Shown one piece after another: positions 7,448 through 15,433 of a DNA stretch of 48,698 nucleotides. The position numbers and the translations under genes are program-made. The number at the start of each line of letters is the position of its first letter. Position 1 is the stretch's first letter. The DNA lies in assembly GCA_035529895.1 (NCBI GenBank), contig DATKVV010000013.1, positions 1 through 48,698 on the forward strand. Direction: 5' to 3'. The notes beneath the pieces were generated by a model. It saw only the letters and a list, made by a program, of their open reading frames with translations, made no database searches and was not told the origin of the DNA. The stretch is from JAUWKC01 sp035529895. Lineage in GTDB: Bacteria > Planctomycetota > Phycisphaerae > Sedimentisphaerales > Anaerobacaceae.

Positions 7448-9184
7448 TCACGTAGTTTTCATGCCTTCGGCCATACCCGTAAATATCGACACGGCCCCGC
7501 GTTTGAGGTTCTGGAGATTGTAACCACCTTCCTGCACGACAAGAGTGGGAAGCCTCAGTTCCAACAGACGCCGCCCAATTCTGTTGAGGGTGGCAACGGA
7601 CAGTACAAACGTGCCCGTTGGGTCGCCTTTGAGTATATCCATTCCAAGACTTACCACTAAGAAGGTGGGACGGAAACGCTTTACACACTGGATGGCTTTT
7701 TCGAGAGTCCTCAGGTAAGCCGGCTCTGCTGTATCCGGCGGCAGGGGAAAATTGTGGTTGAAACCTGCTCCGGGTCCCTCGCCTGTTTCATGCGCAAAGC
7801 CGCTAAAATAAGGATAGGAATAATCCGGATGGCCGTGTATGGAGACCGTAAGGACATCTTGTCTTGAGTAGAATATATCTTGAATTCCGTTACCGTGATG
7901 AAAATCAATGTCGAGCACGGCAGTCTTGCCCTGCCTGGACAGCTCGTTGGCGGCGATTGCGGCATTGTTGAAGTAGCAGAATCCCCCATATACCCGGCGT
8001 TCGGCGTGGTGCCCGGGCGGGCGGCAGAGCGCATATGCAACAGGACATCCGGCGAGCACCTCCTCTGCTGCCGTCATGGCCACGTCCACCGACGACCGTG
8101 CGGCGTCATAAGCGTTACGGTCCAGCGGCGTGCACGAGTCAATGCAGTAGTATCCCGCCTGAACAGGCAGTTCTTTAGGTCGGCGGTCGGGCCGCCGAAT
8201 TGGAAAAGTGTCCGGGTAAACCGGCGTCGTCGCCTGCAGTTTTGTGCACACCGTCTTAAGGTAGCTCACGAAGTGCCAGTCGTGCACGGCAAGGATTACT
8301 TTCTCGCTGAAACGCCGGGGCGGTACGATGCTAAACAGATTCAGCGGCAACACCGCTTCCAGTATGGCTCCGACCCGCGCCGGCCTTTCCAGATACCCGC
8401 GGCTTCTGACGTGATGTATTGCGTGCTTTTGGCCGCTGACCAGTACAAAAGCCTTCTCAAGTTTGCCCATGGCGACCGGTCTTGGCTCGTCTGCCGTTCG
8501 CATGTAACGTGGGGGACGGAACCGTACCGGGTCGTCAACAAAAGACTCAACCACCCGCTCGATATAATCGCGCCTGGCTACGTGGCCGAACCGCCGCTGA
8601 AGAATCAGCCGGACCGCCGCTCGTGCCTCTGCACGGCTGAGCGGCTCACTTCTGTTGAGTCCGTCGAACAGAAGGTAAGCAGTCGTGGGTGGATCGCCGA
8701 CGGGTGTATCATAGGATGTCCCGATAATTGGCCGGACGCCATAGGATTCGTAAAATCGCAGCCTTTTCCGACTTTGCGCCAGTTGCTCGGGATCCTTGTT
8801 CAGCGCAGGGTCATCCGGCTGCACCTCCATGTACAGGCCGCTGGAATAAATGCCCTGGCAGTACTCACGGGTCGCTTCGTACAATGCACCGCCGAGACCG
8901 CCGCCGTGGATTTCTCTGCGAACCGCGATAAAATCCAGAAATGAACTGTTCACCTCCGGAATGTGCAGCAGCATCGAAAAGCCCGTGACCCTGCTGAGAC
9001 TTGTTTCCGAGACAAGCACGGTTGTTCGATAACCGTGTTCGAACGGACGCATCAGTCTATGCGGTATCTGTTCGGCATACGCCGCAAGACGCGGGAAATT
9101 CTGCCTGAAGATCTCCTTGACTTGTTCAATCCTGTTTTGGCTGCTTGGTAGAGCAAGACTATGAATACACCTGATTCGTATCAT
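7448..9184 (-). CDS. GNAT acetyltransferase fused to class II histone-deacetylase-like amidohydrolase
   Basis: 578 aa from the ATG at 9182-9184. Residues ~1-175 are a GNAT fold: FLDFIAVRREIHGGGLGGAL (residues 82-101) holds the acetyl-CoA loop, and RLRFYESYGVRPI is the typical closing strand. Residues ~255-578 are an HDAC/acetylpolyamine-amidohydrolase/AcuC domain: RPPGHHAE (H392, H393), LDIDFHHGNG (zinc ligands D427, H429), SIHGHPDYSYPYFSG, SLGMDILKGDP (zinc ligand D516) and EGGYN (Tyr555). All residues needed for deacetylation are present. Such a protein could add and remove acetyl groups on the same class of substrate, such as a polyamine or protein lysine; this is inference. A TTG 93 bases upstream keeps the frame open, but the added residues do not look like part of the GNAT fold. 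Confidence 0.88.
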   Translation of the reverse strand: MIRIRCIHSLALPSSQNRIEQVKEIFRQNFPRLAAYAEQIPHRLMRPFEHGYRTTVLVSETSLSRVTGFSMLLHIPEVNSSFLDFIAVRREIHGGGLGGALYEATREYCQGIYSSGLYMEVQPDDPALNKDPEQLAQSRKRLRFYESYGVRPIIGTSYDTPVGDPPTTAYLLFDGLNRSEPLSRAEARAAVRLILQRRFGHVARRDYIERVVESFVDDPVRFRPPRYMRTADEPRPVAMGKLEKAFVLVSGQKHAIHHVRSRGYLERPARVGAILEAVLPLNLFSIVPPRRFSEKVILAVHDWHFVSYLKTVCTKLQATTPVYPDTFPIRRPDRRPKELPVQAGYYCIDSCTPLDRNAYDAARSSVDVAMTAAEEVLAGCPVAYALCRPPGHHAERRVYGGFCYFNNAAIAANELSRQGKTAVLDIDFHHGNGIQDIFYSRQDVLTVSIHGHPDYSYPYFSGFAHETGEGPGAGFNHNFPLPPDTAEPAYLRTLEKAIQCVKRFRPTFLVVSLGMDILKGDPTGTFVLSVATLNRIGRRLLELRLPTLVVQEGGYNLQNLKRGAVSIFTGMAEGMKTT

Positions 9185-9347
9185 TTTATTATAAGCCCCG
9201 GCACCGTCGTGCTGCCAGGCGTCCACCGCGCACACAACTCCACGAACCAGCAGGCCTGTCCCGCATTTGAGCCGCAAGCGGGTGCTGCTACAAAAGCATT
9301 TTGCTTGGCTATCCCCTTTCGCGGATGAGAGAGCCTCATTGTGAGTT

Positions 9348-9923
9348 TCAGACAGTTTGCAGCTGTCTTTCGGCTCTCAGTACGGCAGCGGTATCGCCCA
9401 GCACAAGCTGCTTTACCAGGCTGGCCGGAACCAATGTAATTCCAATGTTGAATATTCTTTCTTCCACCATTGAGGCAATGGCTCGGGCCGCCTGCCGGCC
9501 GACATTGTATTTTGCCACGAGGTCCTTGGCTATTATGGACTTGTCCCACCGGCATCTCTGGGCGGACCCCTGCGAGGCGGCGAGCAGCTCCGCGTCTGAA
9601 AGCTTCTGAATATCCACACAAAGGACTTCAATTCTCGAGCGTCTGAGCCTGCGCTCCAAATGATGCTCACTTAGAGCCACAGCGGCGTCTTCGTATCCGG
9701 TTGCTGTCAGGACGGCTTTGATTATCGACAATACCTCGCTGCTGGTTGCGACCGTGGGCCTTTGCTTATGATATAGAAAGTATGTAACCACTTCGGCGAG
9801 CTGTTCCGCAGTTTGTATGTCGGCCTGGTCGATGCCGGCCAGAGCGTTGCTGATTGTACCGATGACTTTTGTGTGCAAGTATTCTTCGGTGCTCCCATCG
9901 GCTTTCATCACTCTAAGCTGCAT
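9348..9923 (-). CDS. Stand-alone ATP-cone domain protein
   Basis: 191 aa. The N-terminal ~90 residues are an ATP-cone (VMKADGSTEEYLHTKVIGTI, ALAGID, AEQLAEVVTYFLY, TSSEVLSIIKAVLTATGYED), the nucleotide-sensing module of ribonucleotide reductases and NrdR. No reductase or zinc-finger domain is attached. The C-terminal ~100 residues have no motif I recognise (SIIAKDLVAKYNVGRQAARA, ending LRAERQLQTV). The GGAGGG ribosome site fixes the ATG at 9921-9923. It lies 87 bases downstream of nrdR on the same strand, so it may be co-transcribed and may take part in dNTP-level sensing. The biochemical role is not known to me. Confidence 0.8.
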   Translation of the reverse strand: MQLRVMKADGSTEEYLHTKVIGTISNALAGIDQADIQTAEQLAEVVTYFLYHKQRPTVATSSEVLSIIKAVLTATGYEDAAVALSEHHLERRLRRSRIEVLCVDIQKLSDAELLAASQGSAQRCRWDKSIIAKDLVAKYNVGRQAARAIASMVEERIFNIGITLVPASLVKQLVLGDTAAVLRAERQLQTV

Positions 9924-10010
9924 TTGCGTACCCTCCGTTTAACGTCCTTGTTTTAACTTAACAAATGCGTCGATTTCCCAGTCCTATGGTGCGCCGCCAC
10001 CTTTCGTTTC

Positions 10011-10502
10011 TCACTCCTGAAAGAGCTTTGGCTGGTCGGCGTACTCTGTTTCCCTGATAACTTGGCTTACTTCCTCAATCAGTTCCCCCGCATCTTCGAA
10101 CTGCCGATATACGCTGGCGAAACGAATATATGCCACCTTGTCGACCGCCCGAAGATGCTTCATAACCCTTTCGCCGATAAAAGCGGACGAAACTTCCTTG
10201 TCGAAACTGCGGAATACATCCTCTTCGACCTTGTCGGCTATTTGCTGAATCCGCTCGGCCGAGACCGGTCTTTTATAACAAGCCTTTTGCAATCCGGCAA
10301 GAATTTTGTCCCTGTCGTAAGGAACCCGAGAGCTATCTTTTTTTACGACGTAAAGTTTAAAGCTTTCGCCTATCTTTTCATAGGTTGTAAAACGTCTTTT
10401 GCACGCCAGGCACTGACGTCGGCGTCTGATTGCTCTGCCGGCATCGCTTGAGCGCGAGTCAATGACTCTGTCGCGGTCTTCCTTGCAAAAAGGACATCTC
10501 AC
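10011..10502 (-). CDS. nrdR: Transcriptional repressor NrdR
   Basis: 163 aa, close to the family norm. NrdR binds nucleotides through its ATP-cone and represses ribonucleotide reductase genes. Visible: the N-terminal zinc ribbon with C3, C6, C31 and C34 (MRCPFCKED, RRQCLACKRRFTTYE), then the ATP-cone (~49-139: VVKKDSSRVPYDRDKILAGL, then QKACYKRPVSAERI, and VAYIRFASVYRQF). The start is GTG at 10500-10502, supported by GAGGTGAGG upstream and by MRCPFC being the family N-terminus. The promoter candidate upstream has a palindrome in its spacer, which would suit autoregulation. No reductase gene lies in this window. Confidence 0.95.
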   Translation of the reverse strand: MRCPFCKEDRDRVIDSRSSDAGRAIRRRRQCLACKRRFTTYEKIGESFKLYVVKKDSSRVPYDRDKILAGLQKACYKRPVSAERIQQIADKVEEDVFRSFDKEVSSAFIGERVMKHLRAVDKVAYIRFASVYRQFEDAGELIEEVSQVIRETEYADQPKLFQE

Positions 10503-10556
10503 GAGCGAGCCTCACCTCAAAAGACCTACCCAAAACCACGCGAGTTCAGATAAACA

Positions 10557-10604
10557 ATACTACATATTGCAAGACTTGCGTATTGTAAACCCCTTATGTA
10601 GTAT
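10557..10604 (-). promoter_or_regulatory. nrdR promoter candidate with nested palindromes
   Basis: On the minus strand TTTACA (10589-10584) and TATGTA (10566-10561) are spaced by 17 bases, giving a start near 10553, about 50 bases before the nrdR GTG. The spacer contains GCAAG-A-CTTGC (10569-10579). The whole block is framed by a perfect 10-bp inverted repeat, ATACTACATA (10557-10566) and TATGTAGTAT (10595-10604). This layout suggests operator sites for NrdR itself or another regulator; the match to the usual NrdR box is loose. Confidence 0.5.
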
Positions 10605-10753
10605 GTCAAACAAAATCTTGCAGAAACCTGCGAGACGTTGCAGATGAGCAATTGTTAGGTCTTGTTCAGGCTGCACACAATTTGCGGCTGGAAAAGCACT
10701 AAGAGAAATTGTTCCAAGAAACTCTCAACTGTTTTTGCGGGTTGTTTTTTTGC

Positions 10754-10786
10754 AAAAAAAGACCCCTGCGGCGAACGCCGCAGAGG
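10754..10786 (-). terminator. Intrinsic terminator
   Basis: On the minus strand an 8-bp stem CTGCGGCG / CGCCGCAG with a two-base TT turn is followed by GGGGTC and seven T. It is strong and oriented to end a transcript coming from the 10.8-11.0 kb region; no protein gene precedes it there. Confidence 0.75.
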
Positions 10787-10997
10787 CCCAACTCGGAAAG
10801 AAACTTACATGGCCCCCCTAAGGTTCGTTGGAAACCTTCGCATCCTGCAAAGGCAGTATTTCCCGAGAATGTCTGAGCTGCTGCCGCAAAGTTGTCCCCT
10901 CATAAAAGGCGTGAGCGTAAGTCGAACCGGTCTTTTTATCTGCCCACCGCCGGCCAGGCTAAAATGGGTCAGCCAACCCGTATATTTGCCTGGCCTT
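10754..10997 (-). ncRNA. Candidate structured small RNA of unknown family
   Basis: No ORF explains this segment, but it has a promoter candidate at one end and an intrinsic terminator at the other, giving a transcript of about 240 nt. From the 5' end I can pair GGCCAGGC with GCCTGGCC (8 bp) around an inner GGGT/ACCC hairpin; then GGCGGTGGGC with GCTCACGCC; then a three-way arrangement closed by CTCGGGAAA/TTTCCGAG with CTGC-CTTT-GCAG and AAGGTT/AACCTT hairpins inside; then the terminator stem. I looked for signatures of tmRNA, SRP RNA, 6S RNA and cobalamin riboswitches and found none convincing. It lies upstream of nrdR on the same strand, so it could also be a leader element. Confidence 0.45.
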
Positions 10998-11003
10998 TAT
11001 TAA

Positions 11004-11032
11004 AGTATAGTAGAAAAATCCCAAGAGGCCAA
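11004..11032 (-). promoter_or_regulatory. Promoter candidate for the 10.75-11.0 kb RNA
   Basis: Minus-strand TTGGCC (11032-11027) and TATACT (11009-11004) are exactly 17 bases apart. The predicted start, about 10997, is immediately before the first helix of the RNA candidate. The remainder of the gap (11033-11192) holds nothing I recognise. Confidence 0.45.
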
Positions 11033-11192
11033 ATCGAGCTGAGTTTTTATTTCCTTGTGATGGGCCGATAAGATTTGGCAGCGAACACTACGGCCGATGC
11101 AAAATGGGGCCGCGACCTCGGTGCTTTAGGGCAAGAGCTGGAGTCCAAACTTATGGTGTATTAAGATATACTATGTATGGTTACACCAACTC

Positions 11193-12050
11193 TTAGATTT
11201 CTTCGATTTTGGCGCTGCTTCTCAAGCGGTCTATAAACTCATCGATTACACTGCTGCGCATCTGTTCCTTAAGCTCGCTGACTATCCGGTCTTTTACTTG
11301 TTTAAGGGGCGGTATGGCCGCAGGCCTTCTGTCGTACAGCTTGGCTATATGAAAGCCGAAGCGTGTGCGAAACACGTCGCTTGTCTGGCCGACGGCCAGA
11401 TTGAAAACCACGTCCTCGAATTCTTCCACCATTTGTCCTCTTGCGATATAACCCAGGTCGCCGCCGTTATCGGGACAGTCCGAATATTTTGCGACCAGCA
11501 TTTCGAAGACAGCGCCGTTTTCCAATTCATTCCGGGCCTCTATCATCGTGTCATAGGCTGTAGTCTCATCCGTGCGCCAGTTTATGTGTTTTACTATGTG
11601 GGCCGCCCTGACTTGTTCTGGGGCCCTGAATTGCTCTTTGTTTTCCTCGTAAAATTGCAGAACCGCCTCTTTCGACGGCTCAGGCAGGTCCTTGCAGACA
11701 TCATCCAAAATCCGCTCAACTCTCATGTGCATTTCTATGTGTTCTCTCACCTCCTGCTCGTTGTCGGTACCGAATTCCCTGCGGAACTGCTCGTTACCTC
11801 CACATTGTTTCTTGATAGCTTCGAAGGCTCGCTCGACTTCGGGTTTTGGTATCTGCTGGCCGTATTTCTTGGCGTGTTGACTGAGCAGGGTTCTTTCGAT
11901 TACATTCTCTCGTGACCAGTCGAGCAATTGTGCCTCTCGCTCTTGGGGGTCTTTGTCCCTGAACGCCTGCTCGTAGTGTGGTCTGAGGCGTTCAACTTCC
12001 TGCTGAATTACAGACTCTTCGATTCTTTCGCCGCTGACAATTAAAGCCAT
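11193..12050 (-). CDS. Parvulin-type peptidyl-prolyl isomerase (SurA/PpiC-like)
   Basis: 285 aa. An N-terminal SurA_N-like helical region (~1-125) precedes a rotamase/parvulin domain (~140-240: VRAAHIVKHI, VAKYSDCPDNGGDLGYIARG, VFNLAVGQTSDVFRTRFGFH). It should catalyse cis-trans isomerisation of prolyl bonds and act as a foldase. No signal peptide or lipobox is visible, so a cytoplasmic location, as in NifM-like proteins, is more likely than a periplasmic one. It is the last gene of a minus-strand cluster, 31 bases after the thymidylate-synthase-like gene. The ATG at 12048-12050 is preceded closely by an AGGA. Confidence 0.87.
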   Translation of the reverse strand: MALIVSGERIEESVIQQEVERLRPHYEQAFRDKDPQEREAQLLDWSRENVIERTLLSQHAKKYGQQIPKPEVERAFEAIKKQCGGNEQFRREFGTDNEQEVREHIEMHMRVERILDDVCKDLPEPSKEAVLQFYEENKEQFRAPEQVRAAHIVKHINWRTDETTAYDTMIEARNELENGAVFEMLVAKYSDCPDNGGDLGYIARGQMVEEFEDVVFNLAVGQTSDVFRTRFGFHIAKLYDRRPAAIPPLKQVKDRIVSELKEQMRSSVIDEFIDRLRSSAKIEEI

Positions 12051-12081
12051 GGTCCTACCATTTCAGATTTGTAATTTGAGT

Positions 12082-12963
12082 TCAGCCTTTGGCCTTTGCG
12101 TACCAATCCGGGTCTTGCGCGAGTTTTTCTTTGGCCTCCTGTGTCATCATTTCGAAAGCCGGGTGGGTGCTTTCCCATGCCCGCTCGCGGAACGGGCTTT
12201 TTCTCATTTTTTCCACTTCTATGGAGACCTCGTCAAAGTAACTGCCGTATATGTGTAATGAGTCGCTTATGTCGACGTATCTGCCTGCGGTTACGGTCCG
12301 CCCGATTTTCTGCGAGATTCTTTCGGCAATTATCCTTTGAAGGTCGGTAAGGGCGTAGACGTTCATAAACCAGGCTTTGTACAGGTCTCTGCTGCGCCAG
12401 TGTGCGTTCATGTTTAGTGACGGTTCGCCCGCTTCGTTGGGTGCCAGCCGGCACCATATTCTCTGAAGACAGGGCGGGTGTTCTGTTTTTGAGTCGGCAG
12501 CCGGCATCCAGGTTGTCGCCTGCGCCCTTCGGCTGTGACCGGCCCGCGACAGGCAATCGATGATGTATTGAATCTGGTCAACCTTGTTGGGCGACTCAGC
12601 GTGCCCCCTGTCTTCCGCAGGACAGTATGCAAACAGTCGCTGGTGATAGGTATAGGTCCACTTGCCGGCGGCAGGGTCAATCCAATGGTCGTGAATCCCG
12701 TTGATTACCTCCTGACGGTATGCTTCGAGTTCCGTCGGTCCGCCGGGGAAATTCTTGTGAATTCTCGGCTCGGCGAAGGGGTCGGTGATGGTCACGATAA
12801 CCGTTGCGTCCTTGCTGGGTGGGTCTTCGGATTTATCATACTGCGTTTTGACCTCGATGCCCATGTCCCATACCGCCAGCACAGCCTTCTCCCACGCTTC
12901 GGGCAGACAGTCAGCGGTTACAGAAATTACAGGTATCAGGCCGGTGGACATTGCACCATTCAT
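12082..12963 (-). CDS. Thymidylate-synthase-like protein (archaeal-type)
   Basis: 293 aa. The C-terminal half has the thymidylate synthase layout: SRRAQATTWMP (~143-153, phosphate-binding Arg pair), PPCLQRIWCRL with C165 at the nucleophile position, HWRSRDLYKAWFMNVYAL with the RS-x-D motif (190-193), and SDSLHIYGSYFDEV with the His-x-Tyr pair. N201 aligns with the Asn that selects dUMP over dCMP in ThyA. The N-terminal half is unlike bacterial ThyA. The spacing resembles the shorter archaeal-type enzymes rather than E. coli ThyA. It could supply dTMP or act on a related pyrimidine nucleotide. The ATG directly follows the TGA of the upstream gene (TGAATG), so translation is probably coupled. 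Confidence 0.75.
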   Translation of the reverse strand: MNGAMSTGLIPVISVTADCLPEAWEKAVLAVWDMGIEVKTQYDKSEDPPSKDATVIVTITDPFAEPRIHKNFPGGPTELEAYRQEVINGIHDHWIDPAAGKWTYTYHQRLFAYCPAEDRGHAESPNKVDQIQYIIDCLSRAGHSRRAQATTWMPAADSKTEHPPCLQRIWCRLAPNEAGEPSLNMNAHWRSRDLYKAWFMNVYALTDLQRIIAERISQKIGRTVTAGRYVDISDSLHIYGSYFDEVSIEVEKMRKSPFRERAWESTHPAFEMMTQEAKEKLAQDPDWYAKAKG

Positions 12964-13572
12964 TCAATTGGTTTTCTCGACTTCGAAAGGTTTTGTTCCT
13001 GGTCTTGGCTTGGCAAATCTGCTTAGGTCCGTTTCTTCTTCTGTGACATTATACCGCCCGCGAAAACGTTCCGGCATATCCGCCAGCATCTGTTTGGCCC
13101 TGTAAGCGTACCAACTGTCCGGCCACCTTTGGATTATCTGTCGACAGCTCTGTACCATAAGATTGAAACCCGTCGCCGGCAGCCGCCCCATGCTGCGCCC
13201 CGGCACAGCCACGTTCAAAAGTCTCTCCGCGTCTATCTGGTCTATCTCGGACAGCTCGCTGAAATACACCGTAACTGTTTCAGGGGGCTTCGGCGCTTGC
13301 TGAGCGGTGCCGGTCGACTCACTGGTTCTTGCTTCGGGAGGCTGAGGCTCGACGGTCGGCGGTTTTTCTTCCGTCGAATTCGCCGGTTTTGGCTCACTCA
13401 GGAATCTTTCTCTGTCCTGGTCGGCCACATCATAGAAGGTTTTTGGTTTAGGCTCCGGCTCAGGTTTTGGCCCAGACTTTGACGGCAAAAAAACGTTTAT
13501 CAGGATAACCACGACCACAACCATCACCGCGACCCCCGCTACTTTCAGCCAGAAGGTATTCATGATTATCAC
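12964..13572 (-). CDS. Membrane-anchored Pro-rich protein of unknown function
   Basis: 202 aa. One N-terminal membrane helix (residues ~6-28, WLKVAGVAVMVVVVVILINV) is followed by a low-complexity linker rich in Pro, Glu and Lys (~31-100). The C-terminal domain (~100-202) is helical, with SELSEIDQIDAERLLNVAVP and RWPDSWYAYRAKQMLADMP, the latter reminiscent of tetratricopeptide helices. Most of the chain should face the periplasm or cell surface. It is the first gene of the cluster with the thymidylate-synthase-like and parvulin genes, and diverges from ribE. A second in-frame ATG lies three codons in. I do not recognise the family. Confidence 0.75.
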   Translation of the reverse strand: MIIMNTFWLKVAGVAVMVVVVVILINVFLPSKSGPKPEPEPKPKTFYDVADQDRERFLSEPKPANSTEEKPPTVEPQPPEARTSESTGTAQQAPKPPETVTVYFSELSEIDQIDAERLLNVAVPGRSMGRLPATGFNLMVQSCRQIIQRWPDSWYAYRAKQMLADMPERFRGRYNVTEEETDLSRFAKPRPGTKPFEVEKTN

Positions 13573-13673
13573 CGGCCCTTATTAATTCGTTATTGATAAA
13601 GGAAAGCCAAATGTTAAAATACATTCTAAGTAATCCATAATCAATTATCAATGGTTTATTTACAGAGCATTTT

Positions 13674-14315
13674 ATGTTTACAGGGCTTATAGAAGCGGTT
13701 TGTCCGGTTGCGTCGGTCCGCCGAAGGGGGGGCGGGATGGAATTGACGGTGGATTTGGGCAGACTCGCCGAGGATGCCGCAATCGGCGACAGCATAGCTA
13801 TAAACGGGGTATGTCTTACGATAAGCAGGCTCAAAGGCAGCCTGGCAAGCTTTGACCTAAGCGGCGAAACCCTCGCAAAATCGACGCTGGGCAAGCTGCA
13901 AGTCTCAGCAATGGTAAACGTCGAACTTGCCCTGAAAGCCACTGACCGACTCGGCGGACATATAGTCCAGGGTCATATTGACGGTATAGCCACAATCAAG
14001 AGGATTGATAAGCAGGGCCAATTTGCCGATATAACATTTGCGGTCGGACCGGAATTGCTCGACGTAATGGTGGTTAAAGACTCGGTTGCTGTTAACGGGA
14101 TAAGTTTGACGATAACAGACGTAGGCAAGGACTGCTTCAGCGCTGCTCTAATACCGGAAACATTGAACAAGACTACGCTTGGAAAGGCAAGAATGGGCGA
14201 CCTGGTTAATATCGAAGTGGATATAATCGCCAAACTGATAAAGAAGCAGCTTGAAAAAGTCTTGGCACAGGAGGGAGAGCTGACGGAGGAAAGACTGAGA
14301 GAATTGGGCTTTTGA
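13674..14315 (+). CDS. ribE: Riboflavin synthase, alpha subunit
   Basis: 213 aa, a normal length. It dismutates two molecules of 6,7-dimethyl-8-ribityllumazine to riboflavin. The sequence is two repeated lumazine-binding domains: the first starts MFTGLIEAVCPV and includes GVCLTISRL and FDLSGETLAKSTLG; the second includes GGHIVQGHIDGIATI, NGISLTITDVG and LIPETLNKTTLG. No FMN riboswitch is seen in the 101 bases upstream, and no other riboflavin gene lies near. It is first in a plus-strand run with pdxA and rsmA, 48 bases before pdxA, so the three are probably co-transcribed. Confidence 0.95.
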   Translation: MFTGLIEAVCPVASVRRRGGGMELTVDLGRLAEDAAIGDSIAINGVCLTISRLKGSLASFDLSGETLAKSTLGKLQVSAMVNVELALKATDRLGGHIVQGHIDGIATIKRIDKQGQFADITFAVGPELLDVMVVKDSVAVNGISLTITDVGKDCFSAALIPETLNKTTLGKARMGDLVNIEVDIIAKLIKKQLEKVLAQEGELTEERLRELGF

Positions 14316-14363
14316 GTTGCAGGCCCAAACGGGCGCCGGATTTGCGGTAGACTGCGCGAGAAT

Positions 14364-15428
14364 ATGAACAAAGTAAACGGCAATAATTCGATAACCAATC
14401 AGTTGGTTATAGGCGTAACGATGGGCGACCCCGCCGGTATCGGGCCGGAGGTCGTTGTAAAGGCGCTGGCCGACCCGGTTGTGCGCCGAGCGGCCAAGTA
14501 TATTGTTTTCGGTATGGACGAGCAGCTCCGCTATGCGGCCGACAGAGCCGAGATTGAGCCTTTCTGGGGCCGGCACCAACACGAGAAAATCAGCAGGGAT
14601 TATCCCTGGAAGGTTGTGGTGGCAGACTACGACGAATATTCTTTCCCCCCTTGGGTCAAGAGGCCGAGTATCGCGGCGGGAGAGTCATCAATGAGGTTTT
14701 GCCTCGATGCCATTGACGCGGCGCGGGCCGGAATAATCGATGCGGTCGTGACCGCACCAATCAACAAGACAAGCTGGAAGCTGGCGGGGGCAGGCTGGCC
14801 CGGCCATACCGAGATGCTTGCCGCGCGATGCAAATCAAAGCGAAAGGCAATGATGTTCGTCGCTGGGCCGTTCAAGCTGGCGCTGGCAACGATTCACGAA
14901 GCGCTGTTTGAGATTCGGCACAAATTCACGATTGGCTGCGTCTTCGAGCCGATAGATTTATTAAATGATGCGCTGCGGGAGTACTTCAATTTCGAAAACC
15001 CCAAGATTGGTGTGGCTGCTCTTAACCCGCACGCCGGCGAAGACGGCCAGTTCGGCGATGAAGAGCAGCGAATAATATCGCCGGCGATCCTTTTGGCGCA
15101 GGAACAAGGGATAAACTGCTGCGGTCCGTTCCCTGCCGACACGCTCTTTCTGCGGGCCGCCCAGGGAGAGTTCGACGGCGTGGTGGCTATGTATCACGAC
15201 CAGGGCATGATTCCTGTAAAACTGCTTGCTTTCGAGGATGCCGTAAATGTTACCATCGGTATTCCAATAATCAGAACATCGCCTGCTCACGGAACAGCTT
15301 TCGATATTGCCGGCCGGAACCTGGCCAATCCCGCGGGCATGAAATCAGCCGTAAAGATCGCAATTCGAATGGCCGCAACGAAAAAAGCCTGCGCGAATGT
15401 GAACGCAGTGAGAACCCCAATCACCTGA
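14364..15428 (+). CDS. pdxA: 4-hydroxythreonine-4-phosphate dehydrogenase PdxA
   Basis: 354 aa. It oxidises 4-phosphohydroxy-L-threonine in the DXP-dependent pathway to pyridoxal phosphate. Motifs seen: GVTMGDPAGIGPEVVVKAL, TAPINKTSWKLAG, GHTEMLA, NPHAGEDGQFGDEE, MYHDQGMIPVKLLAF and IRTSPAHGTAFDIAG; the three His in GHTE, YHDQG and AHGT are the usual metal ligands. It is a little longer than typical owing to an insert near residues 65-100. rsmA follows after five bases, the same pdxA-rsmA pairing seen in many bacteria. Confidence 0.95.
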   Translation: MNKVNGNNSITNQLVIGVTMGDPAGIGPEVVVKALADPVVRRAAKYIVFGMDEQLRYAADRAEIEPFWGRHQHEKISRDYPWKVVVADYDEYSFPPWVKRPSIAAGESSMRFCLDAIDAARAGIIDAVVTAPINKTSWKLAGAGWPGHTEMLAARCKSKRKAMMFVAGPFKLALATIHEALFEIRHKFTIGCVFEPIDLLNDALREYFNFENPKIGVAALNPHAGEDGQFGDEEQRIISPAILLAQEQGINCCGPFPADTLFLRAAQGEFDGVVAMYHDQGMIPVKLLAFEDAVNVTIGIPIIRTSPAHGTAFDIAGRNLANPAGMKSAVKIAIRMAATKKACANVNAVRTPIT

Positions 15429-15433
15429 TACTT

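Noticed and set aside
7880..8944. Plus-strand open frame of 354 codons
   Set aside because: It is the antisense shadow of the GNAT-HDAC gene; no domain is recognisable.
9185..9277. TTG-initiated extension of the GNAT-HDAC protein
   Set aside because: The added 31 residues do not fit the GNAT fold, and an ATG is available at 9184.
10754..10997. tmRNA, SRP RNA, 6S RNA or cobalamin riboswitch
   Set aside because: I looked for a tRNA-like end with T-arm, the GGAAGCAGCC apical loop, a single long hairpin with a bubble, and the B12 box; none is present.
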